In this document: in pieces, positions 27,044 to 34,992 of the stretch
Numbering within the stretch: position 1 is the first letter of the stretch
Layout: the number at the start of each line of letters is the position of its first letter
NCBI GenBank assembly: GCA_946187555.1
Contig: CAMHQP010000011.1
Location: 1 to 37,316 of the forward strand
From: an uncultured Bacteroidales bacterium
Lineage (GTDB): Bacteria; Bacteroidota; Bacteroidia; Bacteroidales; Paludibacteraceae
Length of the DNA stretch: 37,316 nucleotides
Direction of reading: 5' to 3'
Notes under the pieces: generated by a model
The model's input: the letters and a program-made list of their open reading frames with translations, nothing else
Databases searched by the model: none
Told to the model about the DNA's origin: nothing
Made by a program: the position numbers and the translations under genes

Positions 27044-28431
27044 CTGTTGCGGCGATACAGGCGGGTGCGGACGCCATCTATATCGGTGCACCTGCTTACG
27101 GTGCGCGACAGGCGGCCGGTAACTCGCTGGAGGACTTAGCGGAAGTGGTTCGCTATGCCCACACCTATGGTGTACAGGTGCTTGTCACGCTCAATACCCT
27201 ACTCCATGAAGAGGAGTACGCAGACGCGGTCGCGCTCGCGCACGCGTTATATAAAATAGGTGTCGATGCCCTCATCATTCAGGATCTGCATCTGCTCGAT
27301 TTGGATCTTCCCCCTATCCGTTTGCACGCTTCTACACAATGCGACAACCGTACGCCCGAACACGTGGCGCAGTTGCGTGACTTGGGTTTCAAGCGGGTTG
27401 TATTGGCGCGCGAACTGAGTATCGACGAGATACGCGCTATCCATGAAGCCGTGCCCGATATCGAACTCGAGGCGTTTGTGCATGGCGCTTTGTGCGTGAG
27501 TTATTCGGGACGGTGTTATATATCCGAAGTACTCGCGAACCGTTCTGCCAACCGCGGGGCGTGTGCGCAGTTCTGCCGCATGGCGTACGACGTGTTGGAC
27601 GAATCGATGAACGAGGTGCTTGACGATGCCGGTCAACCGATTCATCAGCGGTACGTGTTGTCCTTACAAGACCTCGACCGCTCAGCTTATCTGAACGAAC
27701 TCATCGATGCCGGCGTGACTACCTTCAAGATCGAAGGTCGACTCAAAGATGCCGACTACGTGACCAATATCACCGCCTACTATCGGGAGAAAATCGACGC
27801 CCTCACTCACTCATTCACTCATTCACTCATTCATTCCTTCACTCCCGATCCTGAGAAGACGTTCCATCGCGGCGCCACCGATTATTTCCTGCACGGTCGC
27901 ACACGACCTTTGGCCAACTGGAACACACCCAAATCGACCGGTGAGTACGTCGGTGAGGTTCTCGAAGCCCGCGGTAATACACTCCGCGTTCGCCTCCAAG
28001 AAGGTGTGGTGCTCCATAACGGCGACGGTCTCACGATAGGCGCCGAAGGATTTAGTGTCAACGGCGTGGAAGGCAACCTCATCAAGATCAATAAACCACT
28101 CACCACTAATCCGCTAACCGCCAACCGTTTATTCCGAAATCTGGATGTAGAGTTCACGAAGAACCTGCATAGCGAGCGGCGTATACCGGTGGATATCGTT
28201 TTCCGCGAGACGGAAGAAGGATTTGAGGTGCGTATCGGTGACAAACAAAAGCATTTTGCTTATGCTAAAGAACCGGCTAAGAATGAAGCCAAAGCACTCG
28301 AGACGATTCGAACCCAACTGAGCAAACTCGGTGACACACCTTATATAGCGCGTGAGGTGCGCGTGGAGAGTGCACCGTATTTTATACCCATTAGCATTTT
28401 GAACGAATGGAGACGCAATACGATCATTTGA
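26932..28431 (+). CDS. U32-family peptidase (core)
   Basis: 499 aa; LLAPARDKEVAVAAIQAGADAIYIGAPAYGARQAAGNS and AFVHGALCVSYSGRCYIS; start uncertain because of overlap. Confidence 0.9.
   Translation: MHRDTPIRNEALDERVGNGRHRAIPLSLLAPARDKEVAVAAIQAGADAIYIGAPAYGARQAAGNSLEDLAEVVRYAHTYGVQVLVTLNTLLHEEEYADAVALAHALYKIGVDALIIQDLHLLDLDLPPIRLHASTQCDNRTPEHVAQLRDLGFKRVVLARELSIDEIRAIHEAVPDIELEAFVHGALCVSYSGRCYISEVLANRSANRGACAQFCRMAYDVLDESMNEVLDDAGQPIHQRYVLSLQDLDRSAYLNELIDAGVTTFKIEGRLKDADYVTNITAYYREKIDALTHSFTHSLIHSFTPDPEKTFHRGATDYFLHGRTRPLANWNTPKSTGEYVGEVLEARGNTLRVRLQEGVVLHNGDGLTIGAEGFSVNGVEGNLIKINKPLTTNPLTANRLFRNLDVEFTKNLHSERRIPVDIVFRETEEGFEVRIGDKQKHFAYAKEPAKNEAKALETIRTQLSKLGDTPYIAREVRVESAPYFIPISILNEWRRNTII
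27803..27844 (+). repeat. TCAY tetranucleotide-type tract inside the U32 gene
   Basis: TCACTCACTCATTCACTCATTCACTCATTCATTCCTTCACTC, encoding LTHSFTHSLIHSFT. Confidence 0.85.
28096..28127 (+). repeat. Degenerate 7-bp array inside the U32 gene
   Basis: CCACTCA CCACTAA T CCGCTAA CCGCCAA CCG. Confidence 0.5.
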
Positions 28432-28592
28432 TGACTTGCCGTTACTGCCTGCTGTTTGAACTCGGGCACTGCCGTAAGATAAATCCTTATCCAAATGATA
28501 AGGAACCGCGTTACCTGCGTCTGCGTACGGGTAAGGTGCTCGCGCTCCATTTCGATTGTAAAACCTGCCAAATGACCGTAGACGAATGTTAG
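28431..28592 (+). CDS. Detached C-terminal Cys-rich domain of U32 peptidase
   Basis: MTCRYCLLFELGHC...KEPRYLRL...LHFDCKTCQM; TGATG overlap with the U32 stop (ORF also opens at 28407). Confidence 0.6.
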   Translation: MTCRYCLLFELGHCRKINPYPNDKEPRYLRLRTGKVLALHFDCKTCQMTVDEC

Positions 28593-29656
28593 CACTTCTT
28601 TTTTCACTGGTATTACATGTGGCTTCCGGCGAGTCGATCAACGCGGCCTTGGACTCCGCGCGGGCGGTGTTTGCAGCCAAGGGCGAGCGAACGACAATCT
28701 ATATCGCACCGGGAACGTATCAGGAAGAACTGACCATTGACGTGCCGGGACTCCAACTGAAGGGGACGTCGAAGAAAGGACCCGCCAAGATAACCTGGTA
28801 CTACGGGCATGGGTATCAGTACCGCTCGATGGGTAACGTACCGAATTACGGCGGCAGTCGTACGCGGCGATGGAATGCGTCGGTGCTCGTTACCGCACCT
28901 GATTTCTACGCGGAGAATATCATCTTCGAGAACTCGTTTAACCTCTATGTATCCGAGAAAGAAGCACAGGATAGTTTGGTCGATATCTCGCAATCGGACA
29001 TGCCGTGGACGGAGAAAGAGCGGCCGAAAAAGGTCATGCCTACCCGTCCTAAAGAGGTGGGTTCCACCGAAGTGGCGAAGCGCGCTTACCGTGAGCGGGC
29101 AGCCGCTATCTCGTTCACCGAGACGGCTCAACATGCGCACCTGAAGAACTGTACTGCCATCGGCAAACAGGACGTGCTGTACGGTGATCAAGGCGCGTCT
29201 ATATGGTGGGAAGGTGGTGTGTTGTCCGGTGCCGTGGATTTTATCTTCGGCGCGATGACCTTGGTGGTGGACAGAGCTACTATCATTGCCAATATCACCG
29301 ATGAGAAGGGGGATAAATGCTATATTTCTGCCGGTCGTAGCGGTTCGGAAGATAGCATCGCACGTGGTATGCTCTTCTATAAATGCCACATTCAATCGCC
29401 CGTTCCGGGACGCGTGTGGCTGGCTCGTCCGTGGCGCTGGTGGGGCGAGACCGTCTGGGCGTACACCACTTGGGACGAAGGGGTCTTGGTGCCCGAAGCA
29501 TGGCACACTGGCTTGACCAAAGGCAAGGAATGCCCAAACAGCTACGAGTACCGATCGCAAGATGCATCAAAAAACCGCCCGGCGTGGGTGACGATCTTGT
29601 CGAAGCCCCAACTCCCGGACGGTACGAAACTGACGCCTAAGGCGTGGTTGAAATAG
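28589..29656 (+). CDS. Pectinesterase-family (CE8) beta-helix protein
   Basis: ORF 28586..29656; KQDVLYGDQG, GAVDFIFG, GRVWLARPWRWWGETVW match CE8 motifs. Confidence 0.85.
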   Translation, partial: LALLFSLVLHVASGESINAALDSARAVFAAKGERTTIYIAPGTYQEELTIDVPGLQLKGTSKKGPAKITWYYGHGYQYRSMGNVPNYGGSRTRRWNASVLVTAPDFYAENIIFENSFNLYVSEKEAQDSLVDISQSDMPWTEKERPKKVMPTRPKEVGSTEVAKRAYRERAAAISFTETAQHAHLKNCTAIGKQDVLYGDQGASIWWEGGVLSGAVDFIFGAMTLVVDRATIIANITDEKGDKCYISAGRSGSEDSIARGMLFYKCHIQSPVPGRVWLARPWRWWGETVWAYTTWDEGVLVPEAWHTGLTKGKECPNSYEYRSQDASKNRPAWVTILSKPQLPDGTKLTPKAWLK

Positions 29657-30523
29657 TTACTTCACTGCTTTGAAGCTCATATCGAGGCTCTTGTAGCTGT
29701 GGGTCAACGCACCTACGGATACGAAGTCCACGCCTTGAATAGCGTAGTCACGGAGCGTATCGATGGTGATGCCGCCGCTGGACTCGATCTCCATATGACG
29801 ACCGGCCTTCTTCTCCCACGCACGAATGATATCCACCGCCTCTTTCGTCTTCGCGGGCGTGAAGTTATCGAGCATGATACGATCGGGGATATTCGTTGCG
29901 AGAGCCTCGTTGATCTCATCGAAATTACGCACCTCGATCTCGATCTTCAGGTTCTTACCCTTTTCCTTACAATAATCGCGTGCTCGCGTGAGGGCGTTCG
30001 TGATACCGCCGGCGAAGTCCACGTGGTTGTCCTTCAAGAGAATCATATCGAAGAGTCCGATACGGTGGTTCATTCCGCCGCCAAGCACCACTGCTTCTTT
30101 CTCCAGATAACGCAGTCCCGGTGTGGTCTTGCGGGTATCGAGCACATGGCAACCCGTGTCCTCGATGAGCGATTGGTACTTATGTGCGGTGGTCGCCACG
30201 CCCGACATGCGCTGCATGATATTGAGCATCGTGCGCTCGATCTGCAGCAGACTCAGTTCCTTGCCATAGACCTTAAACGCCACGTCACCCGGTTTGACAT
30301 GATCGCCGTCGTGCAGGAACTGCTCAAAGCGGCACTCGGGATCGAAATAATTGATAATTTCCTTTGCCACCTCCACGCCGGCGAGCACACCGGTGTCCTT
30401 GATAATGAGTTGCTGACAACCCATCTGCGTAGGCGGAATACAACTGAGCGAGGTGTGGTCTCCATCGCGGATATCCTCTTCAAACCAAATAGCAATAAGC
30501 TTACGAAGTTCTTGTTTTTCCAT
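29657..30523 (-). CDS. nadC: Nicotinate-nucleotide pyrophosphorylase (carboxylating)
   Basis: VLDTRKTTPGLRYLEKEAVVLGGGMNHRIGL, LLKDNH, ESSGGI; start at MEKQELRK. Confidence 0.95.
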   Translation of the reverse strand: MEKQELRKLIAIWFEEDIRDGDHTSLSCIPPTQMGCQQLIIKDTGVLAGVEVAKEIINYFDPECRFEQFLHDGDHVKPGDVAFKVYGKELSLLQIERTMLNIMQRMSGVATTAHKYQSLIEDTGCHVLDTRKTTPGLRYLEKEAVVLGGGMNHRIGLFDMILLKDNHVDFAGGITNALTRARDYCKEKGKNLKIEIEVRNFDEINEALATNIPDRIMLDNFTPAKTKEAVDIIRAWEKKAGRHMEIESSGGITIDTLRDYAIQGVDFVSVGALTHSYKSLDMSFKAVK

Positions 30524-30544
30524 AATTTCTTGTGTTTTGCGCTG

Positions 30545-30575
30545 CAAAAGTAGTAAAAAATTTGCATATATGCAA
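30545..30575 (-). promoter_or_regulatory. Promoter of nadC
   Basis: Minus TTG-N20-TACTTTTG; shares palindrome 30562-30575 with the plus-strand promoter. Confidence 0.75.
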
Positions 30576-30592
30576 AAAAAAGTGTAATTTTG
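30562..30592 (+). promoter_or_regulatory. Promoter of the gene at 30597
   Basis: TTG-N20-TAATTTTG; -33 in TTGCATATATGCAA. Confidence 0.75.
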
Positions 30593-30596
30593 TGCC

Positions 30597-31253
30597 GTGA
30601 AAGTAAAATTTTACATAATTATCCTCCTTTGCGGGTTAGCTACCTCGGCTTTTGCAGAGAGCAAAATGGCCTACCTCGATCGCCGAAATGAGATCCGTAT
30701 CGGCTGGGGCGACCAGCTCTTCGAGACCTTGATGTGGCATAAGCCCTTATCGGTCGTACAGACGATGCCCACCACCTACGAGCAGGTCTATCGTGAGAAC
30801 TTCAAGTACTACCAACATCTGTGGATTGAGTACCAATGGCGCTTCAACCACTGGTTCTCTCTGGGTGGTATGTTAGACGGTAGCGGGGTGAGTTGGGATA
30901 ACGTGACCCGTAACGGTAAAGGACAAGAGGTGGCGAGACAAAGCGGAGAACATTTCTATAACCTCGTGATCATGCCGACCGTTCGTTTCACCTATTACCA
31001 CCACGAGTATGTCAATCTGTACTCGGGGCTGGGTGTCGGAATGGATATCAATGGCGGCACGGAGACCAATGCCAAGGGTTGGCACACGGACGTAGGAGCG
31101 GCGGTTAACATCACCGTCTTCGGCGTGAGTGCTAACTACGACCGCTGGTTCGCCACGGTGGAGTTCGGTGGTCTATACGCCCTCAAGAATACCAACACCA
31201 TCTTCATGGCGTCTTCACGAATCATCAATGTCAGTATAGGTGCGCGTTTTTAA
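30597..31253 (+). CDS. Outer-membrane beta-barrel-like protein
   Basis: 218 aa; GTG start, signal peptide, C-terminal NVSIGARF. Confidence 0.7.
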   Translation: MKVKFYIIILLCGLATSAFAESKMAYLDRRNEIRIGWGDQLFETLMWHKPLSVVQTMPTTYEQVYRENFKYYQHLWIEYQWRFNHWFSLGGMLDGSGVSWDNVTRNGKGQEVARQSGEHFYNLVIMPTVRFTYYHHEYVNLYSGLGVGMDINGGTETNAKGWHTDVGAAVNITVFGVSANYDRWFATVEFGGLYALKNTNTIFMASSRIINVSIGARF

Positions 31254-32574
31254 ATACATAGTAATCATCGCAGCGGTCGTGCTGACCGCTTGCCAGTTCC
31301 GCGAGCAGGAGTTCGTGGACTTCGCTAATATCGAGGCGGCAAAAGGTTTGTCCTTTAAGGTGATCGGCCAGAAAGAGACCAACCTCGAAGAAGGTCTGCC
31401 GACCAACTGCTACCTGCCCGACGGTATCCCGGTGAACGAGTGGACGGAAGAAGCCGAACAAGTTGAGTCGGCCGAAGGACCTGCTGTCCGTAAGACCAGC
31501 AGCGTCACCGGTACGGCGATCGTGCAGGAGTTACTGCGGTACGGTAACCAGTGTCATGTGACAGAGATCGTGGGAACCTACCCCAGTATCGATCTACAAT
31601 GGGATACTGTCACCCTCTCCGGCAAGGTCATGCTCCCCCGCGGACAGCGTCCCAAACGACTCATCCTCGTCAGTCACTATACCGTTTGCTCCAATGCCGA
31701 AGCACCCTCTAACTGCTTCTCACTCGAGGGCATTCTTGTCAAGCAAGGCTATGGTCTGATCATCCCCGATTACATGGGCTATGGTATCACTGCCAACGAA
31801 GTGCACCCGTACCTCGTCATGGATCTCACGGCGCGTAATGTGCTCGATATGTATTTTGCCGTCAAACCCTGGCTCAAAGCGGTGGGTATGGAACCCGAGC
31901 ACGATGAGATCATTCTCATGGGTTACAGCCAAGGCGGCGCGAACACCATGGCCGTGGAGCACCTGATCGAGACCGAATACTGGTCGGATAGTGATCCCGA
32001 TCAAGTCAAGATTCACCGCGTCTTTGCCGGTGGAGGTCCCTATGACGTGAAGGCTACCTACGAGGGATTTGTCAACACCGACACCGCCAGTTATCCGGTG
32101 GCTGTACCGCTCGTGGTGCAGGGTATGATCAAGGGTAACAACCTCAATATCGACATGCGCGATTTGATGCAGGATTGGTTATACGCCCATCTCAACGATT
32201 GGATCAACTCCAAGAAATACACCTCCGGTCAGATTAATAAACTCATCGGTACGCATGTCACGCATGAGTTACTCACGCCCAAAGCGATGGATCAGAAGTC
32301 ATGGGAGGTGTCGGAGCTCCAGAAAGCGATGGTAGCTAACTCGATCACATCCTTTAACTGGCTCCCGGAAGCACCCGTTTATATCTGCCATTCCATCGAT
32401 GACGAGACAGTTCCTTTTGCCAACGCCTCCAATGCCAAGGCCAAATGGCATATGTCCAATATAACGTATAACTTCGGCCATTACGGCGGACATGTCAAGA
32501 CCTGCCTCCGCTTTATCGGTTCCGTCCAAGAACTTCTCAAGCAGGAAGAGGAAGAAAGGAAGCAATATGAGTAA
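31240..32574 (+). CDS. Alpha/beta-hydrolase (secretory lipase-like) lipoprotein
   Basis: 444 aa; lipobox VLTAC; GYSQGG nucleophile elbow; GTG start. Confidence 0.8.
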   Translation: MRVFKYIVIIAAVVLTACQFREQEFVDFANIEAAKGLSFKVIGQKETNLEEGLPTNCYLPDGIPVNEWTEEAEQVESAEGPAVRKTSSVTGTAIVQELLRYGNQCHVTEIVGTYPSIDLQWDTVTLSGKVMLPRGQRPKRLILVSHYTVCSNAEAPSNCFSLEGILVKQGYGLIIPDYMGYGITANEVHPYLVMDLTARNVLDMYFAVKPWLKAVGMEPEHDEIILMGYSQGGANTMAVEHLIETEYWSDSDPDQVKIHRVFAGGGPYDVKATYEGFVNTDTASYPVAVPLVVQGMIKGNNLNIDMRDLMQDWLYAHLNDWINSKKYTSGQINKLIGTHVTHELLTPKAMDQKSWEVSELQKAMVANSITSFNWLPEAPVYICHSIDDETVPFANASNAKAKWHMSNITYNFGHYGGHVKTCLRFIGSVQELLKQEEEERKQYE

Positions 32575-33508
32575 GTCTTACAGCGATAGCGGTCATACAG
32601 CAAAGCGGTCTAACAGGCGATTTATCGCCGGTCTTGCAGTGCTAACGGTCGTAGCGCTCTGCGCTACATCCTGCAATCCCGAGGCCAGTTGGACAACCAA
32701 AGATGTGACGATACAGATATCGCCTTATACCGTCTCGGCCGGCTATATTGAGTGTTCTTTCACGCCCAACGAAGACGCCTATTATCTCGTGGCGTGCGAA
32801 CCTACTAAACCAGGTGTCAATCCGCAGGACAACCCCAAACAGTTCATGACGCTTGCGCTTGACTCCGCCAACACCGAATATATCCAATGGCGGCACGACC
32901 TGCTCAAAGAAGGCGAGTTCAGTATCGCACCGTTCGCGAGCCATTGCTTGCAATACGGTAAGATAGATAAGTTCTTTACCAACCTCGAGCCCGACACGGA
33001 GTATTGGATCTATGCTTTCGTGGTCAATCCCGAGAAAATACAACCGGCCGGCAAACTGTTCCTGCAGACCGTCACCACCAAATCGACCAGCGTCGTGGAC
33101 GTGCATTTCGAGTACCGCGTGCGCGGGTATTGGGATTATATCTATCCGCTCAACCCCGACGGCAAGATCAACAACCATTTCCCCTACCTGGCTGCTACTG
33201 TGGATAGTCTCACGCTCGTGGAGTCATGGGACGGGATGTCGCCGGAGGAGTATTTCGCGCAATACTTCGTGAGCATCGCCGAGGCCGACAGCAAGGACGA
33301 GATCCGTTACGGCGTACAGGTGGTGTATAACGACGGTTGCTCTTCAACGGCGGCTTTTGAAGAGGGACATACCTATTACACTGCCATCGTCAGCTTCGAC
33401 GGATTTATCAGCTATAACGTCATCTACCGGTTCACCTGGACAGGCGAAGAATACGAGGCTTATTTCAAAAATGAAGATTCAATTGTTCCTAACGGGGAAG
33501 ACGACTGA
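32567..33508 (+). CDS. Lipoprotein of unknown function
   Basis: Start at MSKSYSDSG; LCATSC lipobox; fibronectin-III-like pattern in the C-terminal half is speculative. Confidence 0.65.
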   Translation: MSKSYSDSGHTAKRSNRRFIAGLAVLTVVALCATSCNPEASWTTKDVTIQISPYTVSAGYIECSFTPNEDAYYLVACEPTKPGVNPQDNPKQFMTLALDSANTEYIQWRHDLLKEGEFSIAPFASHCLQYGKIDKFFTNLEPDTEYWIYAFVVNPEKIQPAGKLFLQTVTTKSTSVVDVHFEYRVRGYWDYIYPLNPDGKINNHFPYLAATVDSLTLVESWDGMSPEEYFAQYFVSIAEADSKDEIRYGVQVVYNDGCSSTAAFEEGHTYYTAIVSFDGFISYNVIYRFTWTGEEYEAYFKNEDSIVPNGEDD

Positions 33509-33941
33509 TCCGCGGCTTCAATCCCTTATCGACGATTACCAGCAACGGCTCAAACACTATGTGCCGTTTGAACTCGTTGTGTTGCCTGATCTCAAGAACG
33601 CTAAAGCGCTCACCGAAGAGCAGATCAAAGCCGCCGAAGGTGAAGCGATCCTGGCACGTCTCACGCCGGCGATGGACGTCATCCTGCTCGATGAACACGG
33701 ACGCGAGTTCCGCTCGATCGAGTTCGCCGATTACCTCCAAAAGAAGATGTCTTCCGGTCGCGATCTGGCACTCGTGATCGGTGGTCCCTACGGATTCAGC
33801 CAAGCCGTTTATGAGCGTGCGAACGGAAAGTTATCGCTCAGTCAGATGACCTTCTCCCACCAGATGATACGAATAATGGCCATCGAGCAGATCTACCGCG
33901 CAATGACCATTCTTCGGGGTGAACCTTATCACCATGAATAA
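33471..33941 (+). CDS. rlmH: 23S rRNA (pseudouridine1915-N3)-methyltransferase
   Basis: MKIQLFLTGKT...LVIGGPYGFS...LSLSQMTFSHQMIRIMAIEQIYRAMTILRGEPYHHE. Confidence 0.96.
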   Translation: MKIQLFLTGKTTDPRLQSLIDDYQQRLKHYVPFELVVLPDLKNAKALTEEQIKAAEGEAILARLTPAMDVILLDEHGREFRSIEFADYLQKKMSSGRDLALVIGGPYGFSQAVYERANGKLSLSQMTFSHQMIRIMAIEQIYRAMTILRGEPYHHE

Positions 33942-33969
33942 CCTGTAACCGGTAACCGGTAACCCGTTA
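33939..33969. repeat. 7-bp array filling the space between two convergent genes
   Basis: TAACCTG TAACCGG TAACCGG TAACCCG TTA. Confidence 0.9.
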
Positions 33970-34992
33970 CCTCACCCTAATCTTCTGTCCAATCTGTAAG
34001 ATTTTCGTTTCCTTGATGCCGTTCAGTTGGCAGAGTTTCTTCACCGTCGTACCGTATTTCCTTGCGATGCCGGAGAGGGTGTCACCCTGACGCACCTTAT
34101 GGTACTTACGAGCCGCCGCCTCCGCACGAGCCTGCTTCATCGCCTTGATACCGATCACGTACTCCTCGCTGTTGCGCAACTGTCCTGTCGAGAAATTGAT
34201 CACACCTTCCGGGTTCATCGCTTCGCCCAGATAACGGATCTCGAAATGGAGGTGACTACCCGTCGAACGACCGGTGTTACCGCCCAGACCTAACACATAG
34301 CCTGCCGGAACCATCTCGTACTCGTCCACCAACGGACGACTCAAGTGACCATACACAGTCTCCAGACCGTTGTCATGACGTACCACAACGAAATAACCGT
34401 ATCCTCTCGGATCCCAGCCTACGATACGAACCTGACCACCCCATGCCGAACGAATACTGTCGCCTACCTGCACCTTGATATCCGTACCTTTGTGCATGCG
34501 GTTTCTTCGCCAACCGAATGGACTCGTCACGTAGCCCGGAGCCGGCAGTACAAAGCCCGCCATCGGGATACGCACATCCTCTTTAAGGCTGTCGAACATC
34601 GTGCCGTAGGGGTTCACGCGCTCATCGGTCCAGACAAAATGATAGATACTGTCCGCAGGGTGATGGTTGATGAGGTTAGTGTCGAGCATGAACTGCGGCG
34701 CGATCTTATACACCACGTCGCCATCCTTCGTCTTTACCACGATCTTCTGCGGCAGCAAGTCCAAGTCGCAGCCCAAGATCAACGTGTCGTGCGAGAACAA
34801 GCCTGCCAGACATTCCGGCAACTGCGACGCACGTACGTCGATATCATCCAACTCCTCCAACTCATCGCCGCTGTCTGCGGACGTCGTGTCAATAGGCGTA
34901 CTCAGCCCTAAGTCTTCCGTGAAGACATTATCTGCCTTTAATGGAAGCACAGACAGTGCCAGCAGAATCCACAAAGATGTAATATACCGCAT
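33967..34992 (-). CDS. M23 metallopeptidase with C-terminal LysM
   Basis: 341 aa; RRNRMHKGTDIKVQVGDSI, GSHLHFEIRY, LysM YHKVRQGDTLSGIARKYGTTVKKLCQLNG. Confidence 0.93.
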   Translation of the reverse strand: MRYITSLWILLALSVLPLKADNVFTEDLGLSTPIDTTSADSGDELEELDDIDVRASQLPECLAGLFSHDTLILGCDLDLLPQKIVVKTKDGDVVYKIAPQFMLDTNLINHHPADSIYHFVWTDERVNPYGTMFDSLKEDVRIPMAGFVLPAPGYVTSPFGWRRNRMHKGTDIKVQVGDSIRSAWGGQVRIVGWDPRGYGYFVVVRHDNGLETVYGHLSRPLVDEYEMVPAGYVLGLGGNTGRSTGSHLHFEIRYLGEAMNPEGVINFSTGQLRNSEEYVIGIKAMKQARAEAAARKYHKVRQGDTLSGIARKYGTTVKKLCQLNGIKETKILQIGQKIRVR

